Position numbers and translations under genes: made by a program
Shown here: positions 1-8,294 of the stretch, piece after piece
How the letters are laid out: the number at the start of each line of letters is the position of its first letter
How positions within the stretch are numbered: the stretch's first letter is position 1
Source of the DNA: DTU013 sp964512095
GTDB lineage: Bacteria > Bacillota > Clostridia > Acetivibrionales > DTU013
Reading direction: 5' to 3'
DNA length: 19,295 bases
Assembly: GCA_964512095.1 (NCBI GenBank)
Contig: CAZEIH010000048.1
Span: 1-19,295 of the forward strand
The notes under the pieces: generated by a model
The model's input: only the letters and a program-made list of their open reading frames with translations
The model's database searches: none
What the model was told of the DNA's origin: nothing

Positions 1-194
1 CACTCTCCTGAATTGATTAGATTATATAACCTATGGATATTTTTGTCAAGTTTGTAGCTAATTTGCAGAAGCGTCCCCCTCCCACTTCCCTCCCCCTCCC
101 ACTTCCAATTCGTCCGAAAGTATGTTAAAATTTTATCAATACCACCCCCGAATGTCCCTAAATATAGATTGCAGATTGCAAAGGAGGAATATGT
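1..194 (+). promoter_or_regulatory. adhE upstream region
   Basis: Non-coding stretch before adhE. It holds two 16-bp direct copies of a C-rich sequence (TCCCCCTCCCACTTCC at 74-89 and 91-106), a Rex-like operator at 122-139 and a strong ribosome binding site AAGGAGG at 181-187, seven bases before the ATG at 195. No convincing -35/-10 pair could be fixed. The region may continue to the left of the window. Confidence 0.5.
122..139. promoter_or_regulatory. Candidate Rex operator upstream of adhE
   Basis: The site reads ATGTTAA-AATT-TTATCAA. It matches the published Rex consensus TTGTTAA-N4-TTAACAA at 12 of 14 fixed positions with the exact 4-bp spacer. Rex is the NADH/NAD+-sensing repressor of fermentation genes in Firmicutes, and adhE is a classic target. 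The site centre lies about 65 bp before the start codon, a sensible place for an operator. The rex gene is not in this window. A near-identical-quality site lies at the hyd promoter (19221-19238). Confidence 0.55.
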
Positions 195-2816
195 ATGGCA
201 ATCGTGACAAGAAATGAGATTATTGACAACGTGCAAAAGCTCGAGGCGGCTCTTGCAAGAGTAAGGGAAGCACAAAGGATTTATGCAAGCTATACCCAGG
301 AACAGGTCGATAGGATCTTCTTCGAAGCTTCAATGGCAGCCAACAGAGAGCGGATTCGCTTGGCAAAAATGGCGGCTTCTGAGACAGGCATGGGCATCGC
401 AGAGGATAAAGTAATTAAAAATCACTATGCTTCTGAGTACATCTACAATGCATACAAAAATGTAAAGACCTGCAGTGTTATTGAAGAGGATAAAATATAT
501 GGTATCAAAAAAATTGCAGAGCCTGTGGGAATCCTGGCAGCTGTAATCCCTACAACCAACCCTACATCTACTGCGATTTTCAAAGCGCTGCTTGCCCTTA
601 AAACCAGAAATGGTATTGTTATCAGCCCTCATCCAAGAGCAAAGGTATGCACCGCAGAGGCTGCAAGGATTATATTAGAAGCCGCTGTCAAAGCAGGCGC
701 TCCTGATGGCATCATCGACTGGATCGACATACCATCCCTTGAAATGACTAACTATATAATGAAGCAGGCCGATTTAATACTGGCCACCGGCGGTCCAGGA
801 ATGGTAACGGCCGCATACTCCTCAGGTAAGCCAGCTGTAGGTGTAGGTGCTGGTAATACTCCTGCTGTCATCGATTCCTCCGCTGACATATTACTGGCGG
901 TCAATTCAATTATTCATTCTAAAACCTTTGACAATGGCATGATTTGTGCATCAGAACAGTCAGTAATCGTGCTTGACAGCATATACAACAAAGTAAAGAC
1001 TGAATTTGCAAAACGCGGCTGCTATTTCCTCAATGAAGAGGAAACTGAGAAGGTCCGCAATACTATTATAATAAACGGCTCCCTCAATGCTAAGATAGTT
1101 GGTCAGTCGGCAGCAAAAATAGCCGCACTTTCCGGCTTCGAGGTCCCTGAGAAAACAAAAATATTGATCGGCGAAGTCGAAAGTGTTGATCTATCAGAAG
1201 AATTTGCCCACGAGAAGCTCTCCCCCGTTTTGGCAATGTACAGGTCAAAAAGCTTCACAGAGGCATTGGATAAAGCTGAAAGGCTTGTTGAGGATGGCGG
1301 TTTTGGCCACACGGCCTCAGTATACCTGAATACGACAACACAAAAAGAGAAAATAAACGAGTTCGGTGCTAGAATGAAAACCTGCCGTATCTTGGTAAAC
1401 ACACCATCCTCACATGGCGGCATCGGCGATCTGTACAATTTCAAGCTTACTCCCTCCCTAACGCTAGGCTGTGGCTCATGGGGCGGCAACTCGGTTTCCG
1501 AGAACGTCGGCGTAAAGCATCTTATTAATATAAAGACAGTCGCTGAAAGGAGAGAGAACATGCTCTGGTTTAGGACACCCCAAAAGGTATATATAAAAAA
1601 AGGCTGCCTACCTGTTGCTCTCGAAGAACTAGAAAATGTACTGGGCAAGAAAAAGGTGTTTATCGTCACTGACAGCTTCCTTTACAACAACGGATACACA
1701 AAGCCTGTTACAGATAGGTTAGACGAGATGGCCATAACACACACAACATTTTTCAATGTAGCACCAGACCCAACTCTTGTATGTGCTAAAGAAGGCGCAG
1801 CCGCAATGACGGCCTTTGGTCCAGACTGCATAATCGCTGTTGGCGGCGGTTCTGCAATGGATGCGGCGAAGATAATGTGGGTACTGTACGAGCACCCCGA
1901 GGTAGACTTCATGGATATGGCAATGCGTTTTATGGATATAAGAAAACGTATATACACCTTCCCTAAGATGGGTCAGAAGGCTTATTTCATAGCAGTTCCA
2001 ACTACATCTGGCACAGGCAGCGAGGTAACGCCCTTTGCAGTTATTACAGACGAAGAAACTGGTGTAAAATATCCCCTGGCAGATTACGAGCTACTGCCCC
2101 AGATGGCGATTATTGATGCGGACATGATGATGGATCAGCCCAAGGGACTGACAAGCGCATCAGGCATCGACGCTCTCACCCACGCCCTTGAATCATATGC
2201 TTCAATGATGGCTACCGACTTCACAGACGGGCTTGCTTTGAAAGCCATTAAATCAATATTTGAATATCTACCTGCTGCATATGAAAAAGGAGCTGCAGAC
2301 CCCAAGGCAAGACAGAAAATGGCTGACGCCTCCACAATGGCCGGTATGGCTTTTGCAAACGCATTCCTTGGAGTTTGCCATTCAATGGCCCACAAGCTGG
2401 GTGCATTCCACAATCTGCCCCACGGTGTGGCAAATGCTCTGATGATCAATGAAGTATTGCGCTTTAATGCAGTAGAAACCCCAGTTAAGATGGGAACCTT
2501 CCCACAGTACGACCACCCCTGCACTTTGGGTAAATATGCACAAATAGCAGATTTCTTGGGACTTAAGGGTAAAAATGACGAAGAAAAGCTGGAGAGCCTT
2601 ATTAAGGCGATAGTAGATCTGAAAGAAAGAGTTGGTATTAAAAAGACAATAAAGGATTATGGCATCGATGAAAGAGCCTTCCTGGATACTCTGGATGAGA
2701 TGGTTGAGCAGGCCTTTGATGACCAGTGCACCGGTGCCAACCCTAGATTCCCACTTATGGCTGAGATAAAAGGAATGTATATGAATGCTTATTATGGAAC
2801 AAAAAACGAAATATAA
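195..2816 (+). CDS. adhE: Bifunctional acetaldehyde-CoA / alcohol dehydrogenase
   Basis: This 873-residue cytoplasmic enzyme reduces acetyl-CoA to acetaldehyde and then to ethanol, using two NADH; it normally forms spirosomes. Length and two-domain order match the AdhE family. The N-terminal CoA-acylating aldehyde dehydrogenase half (about 1-440) carries the catalytic Cys251 in NGMICASEQS. The C-terminal iron-dependent alcohol dehydrogenase half (about 455-873) shows the NAD-binding GGGS at 550-553. Its iron ligands are Asp659, His663, His729 and His743, each offset by 6 from the E. coli AdhE ligands. The start at 195 is set by AAGGAGG at 181-187. It is the first gene of a likely operon with the kinase-like gene 25 bp downstream. 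A Rex-like site upstream suggests control by the NADH/NAD+ ratio. No defect is seen. Confidence 0.97.
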   Translation: MAIVTRNEIIDNVQKLEAALARVREAQRIYASYTQEQVDRIFFEASMAANRERIRLAKMAASETGMGIAEDKVIKNHYASEYIYNAYKNVKTCSVIEEDKIYGIKKIAEPVGILAAVIPTTNPTSTAIFKALLALKTRNGIVISPHPRAKVCTAEAARIILEAAVKAGAPDGIIDWIDIPSLEMTNYIMKQADLILATGGPGMVTAAYSSGKPAVGVGAGNTPAVIDSSADILLAVNSIIHSKTFDNGMICASEQSVIVLDSIYNKVKTEFAKRGCYFLNEEETEKVRNTIIINGSLNAKIVGQSAAKIAALSGFEVPEKTKILIGEVESVDLSEEFAHEKLSPVLAMYRSKSFTEALDKAERLVEDGGFGHTASVYLNTTTQKEKINEFGARMKTCRILVNTPSSHGGIGDLYNFKLTPSLTLGCGSWGGNSVSENVGVKHLINIKTVAERRENMLWFRTPQKVYIKKGCLPVALEELENVLGKKKVFIVTDSFLYNNGYTKPVTDRLDEMAITHTTFFNVAPDPTLVCAKEGAAAMTAFGPDCIIAVGGGSAMDAAKIMWVLYEHPEVDFMDMAMRFMDIRKRIYTFPKMGQKAYFIAVPTTSGTGSEVTPFAVITDEETGVKYPLADYELLPQMAIIDADMMMDQPKGLTSASGIDALTHALESYASMMATDFTDGLALKAIKSIFEYLPAAYEKGAADPKARQKMADASTMAGMAFANAFLGVCHSMAHKLGAFHNLPHGVANALMINEVLRFNAVETPVKMGTFPQYDHPCTLGKYAQIADFLGLKGKNDEEKLESLIKAIVDLKERVGIKKTIKDYGIDERAFLDTLDEMVEQAFDDQCTGANPRFPLMAEIKGMYMNAYYGTKNEI

Positions 2817-2841
2817 ATGAGCAGAAAAGGAGGTCTAAGCA

Positions 2842-3591
2842 ATGAATCTCAATAAAATAATTGCAGTGCGTACAACTAAAACTGTTTACCGTGACGGAGA
2901 TCATGCAATAAAAGTATTTGACGAGGGTTACTCCAAAGCAGATGTGCTTAACGAGGCACTAAACCAGGCAAGGATCGAAGGAACTGCGTTAAATATACCC
3001 GAAATTGTTGAAGTAACAAAAATAGGCGGCAGATGGGCCATAATCACAAAATTTATCGAAGGCCGTACCCTTGAGGTGATAATGAATGAAAACCCGGATA
3101 AGTTTGACGAATACATGGAAATGTTCGTGGATCTGCATTTGAATGTGCACTGCCAAAAATCGCCACTACTCAACAAATTGAAGGACAAAATGAACCGTCA
3201 GATTTCAATGACGGATCTAGATGCCACGACCCGCTATGATCTGCACACCCGCTTGGAATCAATGCAGTCACACAAAAAAGTTTGCCATGGCGATTTTAAC
3301 CCAAGCAATATAATTATCGCAGAAGACGGCACTCCATTTATACTGGACTGGTCCCATGCCACACAGGGCAATGCCTCTGCTGACGCCGCCAGGACGTACC
3401 TACTGTTCTGGTTGTCCGGAAAAACACAAGCAGCTGAAAAATATATGAATCTATTTTGCAAGAAAAGTGATACGGCCAAGCAATATGTCCAGAAATGGAT
3501 ACCCTTAGTAGCCGCATGTCAGTCTATCAAGGGAAATCCTGATGAACGCAGTCTGTTGCTGCGCTGGGTCGATGTAATAGATTACGAATAA
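2842..3591 (+). CDS. APH-fold phosphotransferase (kinase-like), substrate unknown
   Basis: A 249-residue protein with the aminoglycoside/choline kinase (APH) fold. Visible marks are a probable ATP-binding Lys in AIKVF (Lys24), the catalytic loop HGDFNPSN (His149, Asp151, Asn156) and the metal-binding Asp169 in ILDW. These are the core catalytic residues, so the protein is probably an active small-molecule or protein kinase. The substrate cannot be read from the sequence, and antibiotic resistance should not be assumed because many housekeeping kinases share this fold. The ATG at 2842 follows AGGAGG at 2828-2833. It lies 25 bp after adhE and 71 bp before the [2Fe-2S] protein on the same strand, suggesting co-transcription. 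Confidence 0.8.
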   Translation: MNLNKIIAVRTTKTVYRDGDHAIKVFDEGYSKADVLNEALNQARIEGTALNIPEIVEVTKIGGRWAIITKFIEGRTLEVIMNENPDKFDEYMEMFVDLHLNVHCQKSPLLNKLKDKMNRQISMTDLDATTRYDLHTRLESMQSHKKVCHGDFNPSNIIIAEDGTPFILDWSHATQGNASADAARTYLLFWLSGKTQAAEKYMNLFCKKSDTAKQYVQKWIPLVAACQSIKGNPDERSLLLRWVDVIDYE

Positions 3592-3662
3592 AGATAGTGT
3601 AAAGTAGCTTATGAAAAACGCTGCGAACTAATACCAAGACGAATAAAGCGGGAGGCATATTT

Positions 3663-3923
3663 ATGAAAATCACGATATGTATCGGAAGCTCGTGCCATCT
3701 TAAGGGCTCAAGGCAGATAGTAGAGAGGCTGCAGGCCTTGGTAGCAAAAAATAATCTAAGTGATAGCGTAGAACTTGGTGGCACCTTCTGTATGGGCAAC
3801 TGCACAAGCGGCGTAAGCGTTACAGTTGACGGAAAGCTCTTCTCACTATCTACAGACACAGTCGAGGATTTCTTTGAAAATGAGATCCTGCAGCAGTTCT
3901 GCAACATAAGCAAAATTATCTGA
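3663..3923 (+). CDS. Thioredoxin-like [2Fe-2S] ferredoxin domain protein
   Basis: An 86-residue protein of the thioredoxin-like ferredoxin family, the fold of NuoE/HndA electron-entry domains. The four expected cluster ligands are Cys6 and Cys11 (CIGSSC) and Cys43 and Cys47 (CMGNC). It is a stand-alone domain without the N-terminal helical part of NuoE. Proteins of this kind in Clostridia often sit with electron-bifurcating hydrogenases or redox enzymes, so a role as a small electron carrier is inferred; the partner is unknown. GGGAGG at about 3650-3655 sets the start. It is probably the last gene of the adhE operon, and a structured repeat begins five bases after its stop. Confidence 0.82.
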   Translation: MKITICIGSSCHLKGSRQIVERLQALVAKNNLSDSVELGGTFCMGNCTSGVSVTVDGKLFSLSTDTVEDFFENEILQQFCNISKII

Positions 3924-3927
3924 ATCC

Positions 3928-4054
3928 AAGTCAATTCGCTTCGCTCAGGGAATCAGGTGGAGACTGAACTCCACCTGACCAAGGAAGTTAATTAATTCGT
4001 CATCATTCATCGCCAACCTATAGAGGTCGGCATCTTTTGAAGACATAAATAAAG
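3928..4054 (+). repeat. Dispersed structured repeat, copy 1
   Basis: First of four copies in the window of an intergenic element of about 125 bp that begins near TCAATTCGCTTCGCTCAGG and ends near GAAGACATAAATAAAG. It contains a 10-bp hairpin with arms TCAGGTGGAG and CTCCACCTGA and loop ACTGAA. A second hairpin, ACCT-atag-AGGT, follows. There is no T-run after either hairpin, so it is not a plain intrinsic terminator. It lies directly after the [2Fe-2S] gene. Confidence 0.85.
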
Positions 4055-4069
4055 GATTAATGATTTAAT

Positions 4070-4128
4070 GGGACACGGGGACGTATCTCATGTTCCATTT
4101 TGGGACAGAAGGACAGATCTCCTGTCAC
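4070..4128. repeat. REP-like GGGACA palindromic repeat pair
   Basis: Two imperfect copies of a 27-bp unit, 4070-4096 and 4102-4128. Each starts GGGACA, has ATCTC at its centre and ends in a roughly complementary TGTTCC or TGTCAC. The style matches GGGACA-type palindromic (REP-like) elements common in Firmicutes genomes; that link is from memory and was not searched. The second unit supplies the stop codon of the permease gene (TGA, minus strand, 4127-4125). Confidence 0.6.
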
Positions 4129-6596
4129 TCATACTTAAGTGATGAAACTATGTCCAGCTTTGAGGACTTCAGCCCTGGACTTATGGACGCGACAAGGGTA
4201 ATAATCATTCCTGCTGCAACAAAGATGACTATTGCTCTGAAGTCATTGCCCACAGGGAAATATTGTCCTGTTGCCTGCATGATGCCTGGGACCAAAAGTA
4301 GCTGTAGACTGCCTGTCACAGCGCCGGCTATCCCACCGACAAGCCCTCCTGTAAGGGCTTCGACAAATATCATTAATAACGTTTGCTTTCTGCTCATTCC
4401 AACGGATTTAAGTACTGCCAGCGAATGCTGCCTTTCAATGAAGCTGATCAGCAAATTATTGAACACACCAACGATGCCTATCAGCAAAGTAAGCGCTGCA
4501 AAGCCATACAATGTGTCCGTTAGCTGGCTGTTGTCATCAATGCTCCTTTGCAAAAGCTCTTCAACGGTTTCTACATCTGGGGACTCTCTTTTGAATTTGT
4601 TCTTGATACTGTCAGCCACCACAGTTGAGTCTGCTATAGTTTTAATATTTATCGTACTATAATTGTAGAGGTCACCATCCAGTCTCAGGAACCTTTCAGA
4701 AATGATGGCATGACTGCCCATGTTTAACGAAGTGTCATAGAAGCCTATAACCGAATATGACCGGTCACCTTTTCTCATTTCCAACGTGATTACATCGCCT
4801 TTTTCAATTCCAAGCAGATGTCTTAGATTGTTAGTCATCATAATATTTCTTCCGCTGTCCAGCTCTCTAAACATCTCATCAGGCTTCAAATCCATATCTA
4901 TTTCCCAAAAATCAAAATACCTTCCACTACCGACTCCATGTATTTGACCGATGTTATTATTGTAGCCTTTTGCATATGTGTTCCAAATAGTGTGTTGTCC
5001 TAGAACACTGTCAACTCCATCTGTTGATGATATCCTTTGCTCCATACTTTTATTTGTACCATGATAATAGAAGCTGATATCAAAGTCATAGCAAGAATAT
5101 ATGTTAATAAGCTCATTGTTCAGGCAGAGGGCAGAATTAGAGACCAGAAGCAGTGTAGCGATTCCTATTGATAATAGGGAAATGCTATTGTGAATACTAT
5201 TGTTCTGTCTTAGATTTTTAGCCGCCAGCACACCCACATTGCCAAAAATAAAGGTATATGCTATTTCAAGTATCTTAACAGCAAAGCTAGTAATGTATGG
5301 CACAAGGAGAACTATACCTACAGCTATCATAATCAGGCCACCCATCCCAACAGGCAGTGCCATGCCCTCCGGCACAATTTGGGGTAATATCTGGGATAAT
5401 ATTAGTATCCCAATTCCACACAAAGCTTTCCATGGTTTGCTTTTGTACTGTCTGCTAATTGCATTTAGTATTATATCCTTCAACGATATTCCGGATACCT
5501 TTATAATAGGTATCAAAGAGCTGACAAAGCACAGTATCACTGCTGTTGCAAAGGCCAGAAGCATATGTAAGGGAGCGAAGGTTATAGTTGTTTCCACATT
5601 CCTTGTCCAGCTGTTTTTCATCGTCCCAGCCATTATGTACAATATCACCACACCCAGGCCACAGCCAAAAATCCCCCCGAGAGTGCCGTATATCGAGCTT
5701 TCGGCAAGAAGCAGCAAGCTGGTGGTCTTTTTAGTTGCCCCAATGCTTCTAAATGTTCCCATTGCCGGAAGCCTTTCAAGAGTTATCACCCTGAAGGTCG
5801 AATAAATTATGAATATACTCATAAAGCACACTACAACTGTCATAAGCTTCAACGGCACATCTATATTTGTTGTCATTGAAAACCAGCTAAATCCACAACC
5901 CTTATATATCTTTGTGATTTGGTCAACAATTTGGTCTTTTTGCTCCGGATCCTTCATTTTGAAATATAAAGCATTGTCCCGTCCCCTCATTCCATAAAGA
6001 GAGGATAATGTATCCTCAGGAACAATGATTGTAATACTTTCACCATCGTCAAATAGAAACCCTGAAGCTTCTGCTATTGCACCGATTGTATATTTATGCT
6101 TTGAATCGTTGATTTTTAGCTCTACCCTATCATTTAGTTTCCAACCAAACCTAGCCGCTATGGAATTGCCGACTATGATCTTCTTCCCATCAAAGGGGTA
6201 CAGGTTACGCTCCTGTTCAATATAAATAGGGCTTATTGTTTTGTAATCATCCAGGTCCATTGCTGAAAGCGTTATATCATAAGCTTTATCATCTATGTCC
6301 TTGTATTTGGCATTGCCCAAAAACCCGCCTATTATGTATTCGAATTGTTCCTTGTACTTCCTAGCGTTCTCTTGGCTGTAGCTTCTTCCTGACATATTCC
6401 CGCCTGTGTGCACAATGAAATCACTAGTGCCAAAATACTGCTGCATCCTTTGACTAAACATGTCAACCAAGGTATCCGAAATAGCCGCAGAAGCAAAAAC
6501 AAGCGCTGACGAAACAGCTACAGAAATAATTACCAAAAAAGTCCTTAGCTTTTTATCTAATATACCCTTTAATATGTATTTCAGGATTATTCTCAT
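4125..6596 (-). CDS. ABC transporter permease, FtsX/MacB type
   Basis: An 823-residue membrane protein with two FtsX-type permease domains. The N-terminal membrane helix (about 17-38) is followed by a large extracytoplasmic domain. Next come helices containing the cytoplasmic coupling motif LERLPAMGTFRSIGAT, a middle helix bundle, a second extracytoplasmic domain and a final three-helix FtsX domain with the matching motif IERQHSLAVLKSVGMS. Such permeases work with a LolD/MacB-type ATPase in lipoprotein or lipid handling or antimicrobial peptide export. No ATPase gene is adjacent: the upstream neighbour is an MFS exporter, so the ATPase must come from elsewhere. The ATG at 6596 has only a weak ribosome site. 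Substrate unknown. Confidence 0.85.
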   Translation of the reverse strand: MRIILKYILKGILDKKLRTFLVIISVAVSSALVFASAAISDTLVDMFSQRMQQYFGTSDFIVHTGGNMSGRSYSQENARKYKEQFEYIIGGFLGNAKYKDIDDKAYDITLSAMDLDDYKTISPIYIEQERNLYPFDGKKIIVGNSIAARFGWKLNDRVELKINDSKHKYTIGAIAEASGFLFDDGESITIIVPEDTLSSLYGMRGRDNALYFKMKDPEQKDQIVDQITKIYKGCGFSWFSMTTNIDVPLKLMTVVVCFMSIFIIYSTFRVITLERLPAMGTFRSIGATKKTTSLLLLAESSIYGTLGGIFGCGLGVVILYIMAGTMKNSWTRNVETTITFAPLHMLLAFATAVILCFVSSLIPIIKVSGISLKDIILNAISRQYKSKPWKALCGIGILILSQILPQIVPEGMALPVGMGGLIMIAVGIVLLVPYITSFAVKILEIAYTFIFGNVGVLAAKNLRQNNSIHNSISLLSIGIATLLLVSNSALCLNNELINIYSCYDFDISFYYHGTNKSMEQRISSTDGVDSVLGQHTIWNTYAKGYNNNIGQIHGVGSGRYFDFWEIDMDLKPDEMFRELDSGRNIMMTNNLRHLLGIEKGDVITLEMRKGDRSYSVIGFYDTSLNMGSHAIISERFLRLDGDLYNYSTINIKTIADSTVVADSIKNKFKRESPDVETVEELLQRSIDDNSQLTDTLYGFAALTLLIGIVGVFNNLLISFIERQHSLAVLKSVGMSRKQTLLMIFVEALTGGLVGGIAGAVTGSLQLLLVPGIMQATGQYFPVGNDFRAIVIFVAAGMIITLVASISPGLKSSKLDIVSSLKYE

Positions 6597-6614
6597 TTAA
6601 ATCCCGCCCTATAA

Positions 6615-6642
6615 ATATGTAAAAATACATATAACATATGTT
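6615..6642. promoter_or_regulatory. Palindromic site between MFS and permease genes
   Basis: Two abutting inverted repeats, ATATGT-N6-ACATAT (6615-6632) and the perfect 10-bp palindrome AACATATGTT (6633-6642). They lie just upstream of the permease start (6596). The symmetry suggests an operator for a dimeric repressor, but the sequence is AT-rich and no regulator gene is adjacent. Function is inferred only. Confidence 0.3.
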
Positions 6643-6703
6643 ACACTATTCTATACAAGAAAAAGGTAGAAATGTCTGATAATGAGGTGTGATAATTTCA
6701 TTC

Positions 6704-7957
6704 CTACTCTACCGCAGGCTTGCCAGCTTCTAGCAAAACCTTGTTTAAAGCCATAAAAATACTCAGGGCAATCATTAGAACCCCTGTGATAATAAGCAGC
6801 AGCTCTACCTTGACAAAATCCGCGAGAGGACCAAATAATATCATCGCCAGCGGCATTATTGAACTTGAAAGCATATTCATCACTCCAAAGATTCTGCCCA
6901 TATACTCCGGTTCCACCTTCTGCTGTAAAAGCACCGTAAACGGAGTATTAAATATCGGCATCATTAATCCGGCAAGAATCATCAGTAAAAGATATACCGT
7001 AAAGCCGGGTACTATTCCAAGAGCTATAGTGCCTAATGCTATTACAATATTCGACAACACCATTGTGTGCAGCTTATTCCTAAAGCCGCCCCAGGTAGCA
7101 ATAATAAGGCCTCCTGCCATCATACCTATCGAAAAGCTTACTTCCAGTGCGGTAAGCCGCCATACATCGTCACCAAAGCTGCGGGTTACTTGCAACGGAG
7201 TTAAAAACGCCAGCGGTGCTACCAGTACAAAATAGATAGCACAAAAAGCGAAGGAGGTTTTAACAAAAGCATGGTTGTCTATATATCTCAAGCCCTCCTT
7301 CATATCGCCAAAATAACTCATTTTCTGTTTTCCCTCAGCAGCTTTATGTACCGGAATTTCCAAAAACAAAAGCAGGATCATAACAGCAACTAGAGCAGTT
7401 ATAACATCTATAAAAAATATGTATTCCATTTTGGCAAATGAAAGCAACGCTCCGCTTACTATTGGCGATACCAGTGTGACCATCGACTGGATGCTTCCAT
7501 TTGTCCCATTGACCTTCGTAAGCTTATCCTCGGGCACAATATCAGGTATCATCGCAGAAACGGCAGGCATCTGTATCCCTGCTCCCAAAGACCGCACCAC
7601 AGAAACCGCAAAAAGCAACCATGTGGCTCCATATCCAGCAAAGAATAATATGGCAATAACCAGCGTAGATAAAGCAATCAAGGAATCCGAAAGTATAACA
7701 AGCTTCTTTCTGTCGAATCTATCAGCCCATACTCCGGCAAAAGGCGAGATAAAAAACGTAGGAACAAACCCGCAAATTATTGAAATAGTCATCATTATGC
7801 CGGACTTGGTTTCTAATGTGATGTACCATGTTATCGCATACTGGACCAATGCCGATCCAAAAAACGAAATGGCCTGGCTTGATAGAAACAGTATAATGTT
7901 CCTCTTCCAGTTATTTTTTGAAAATGCTTCGGAATCCAAGTTATTAACTTGATTCAA
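6704..7957 (-). CDS. MFS transporter, probable drug or metabolite exporter
   Basis: A membrane protein of about 417 residues with the 12-helix pattern of the major facilitator superfamily. The signature loop between helices 2 and 3 is clear (GVWADRFDRKKLVIL). The sequence resembles the macrolide-efflux-like (MefA/ENT-type) exporters widespread in Firmicutes, but the substrate cannot be told. The start is chosen as TTG at 7957, because a good GGAGG lies at 7963-7967 with five bases of spacing. An in-frame GTG at 7969 would add four residues but overlaps that ribosome site. It lies 107 bp upstream of the permease gene on the same strand. Confidence 0.87.
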   Translation of the reverse strand: MNQVNNLDSEAFSKNNWKRNIILFLSSQAISFFGSALVQYAITWYITLETKSGIMMTISIICGFVPTFFISPFAGVWADRFDRKKLVILSDSLIALSTLVIAILFFAGYGATWLLFAVSVVRSLGAGIQMPAVSAMIPDIVPEDKLTKVNGTNGSIQSMVTLVSPIVSGALLSFAKMEYIFFIDVITALVAVMILLLFLEIPVHKAAEGKQKMSYFGDMKEGLRYIDNHAFVKTSFAFCAIYFVLVAPLAFLTPLQVTRSFGDDVWRLTALEVSFSIGMMAGGLIIATWGGFRNKLHTMVLSNIVIALGTIALGIVPGFTVYLLLMILAGLMMPIFNTPFTVLLQQKVEPEYMGRIFGVMNMLSSSIMPLAMILFGPLADFVKVELLLIITGVLMIALSIFMALNKVLLEAGKPAVE

Positions 7958-8047
7958 GGTAACCTCCACTTATGTAAATAAGGAAATCTATATAGTTTTA
8001 ATATTTAACAGTATAGCAAAAATATTATAACAAAGAAACCAAAATAA

Positions 8048-8168
8048 TCAATTCGCTTCGCTCAGGGAGTCAGATGGAGACTGAACTCCACCTGACCAAG
8101 GAAGTTAATTAATTCGTCTTCATTCATCGCCGACCTAGGTCGGCGTCTTCTGAAGACATAGATAAAGC
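8048..8168 (+). repeat. Dispersed structured repeat, copy 2
   Basis: Second copy of the ~125-bp element, in the divergent gap between the MFS gene and guaA. Hairpin A has one mismatch. Hairpin B is a perfect 18-bp palindrome, CGCCGACCTAGGTCGGCG, enclosed by an outer 7-bp stem GTCTTCA/TGAAGAC. The rest of the 7970-8294 gap is AT-rich and holds a likely guaA promoter. Confidence 0.85.
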
Positions 8169-8185
8169 ACTTGGCAAATAATCTC

Positions 8186-8214
8186 TTTTCCGTTTTGGTC
8201 AATAATGCTATAAT
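8186..8214 (+). promoter_or_regulatory. Candidate guaA promoter
   Basis: A perfect -10 hexamer TATAAT lies at 8209-8214, about 80 bp before the guaA start. With a 17-bp spacer the -35 would be TTTTCC (8186-8191), which is weak. No purine riboswitch-like sequence is seen in the short leader. Confidence 0.4.
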
Positions 8215-8294
8215 CTATAGGAAAAATGATATTGTAATAAAGTAAATTAAGAATGCTCATAGTCACCATCATAAATAGTATGCAGGAGGAAAAT

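Noticed and set aside
2842..3591. Aminoglycoside resistance gene
   Set aside because: Only the general APH kinase core is visible; no resistance-specific features or resistance context support it.
3950..3975. Hairpin A of repeat copy 1 as terminator of the adhE operon
   Set aside because: No T-run follows it on the plus strand and the same hairpin occurs in copies 2 and 4 where no upstream plus-strand gene ends.
4090..7952. Plus-strand open frames within the permease and MFS region
   Set aside because: They are shadows of the minus-strand genes, with no ribosome sites or recognisable domains.
8253..8294. Upstream ATG at 8253 as the guaA start
   Set aside because: It has no ribosome site, while the ATG at 8295 has AGGAGG with good spacing and gives the usual GMP synthase N-terminus.
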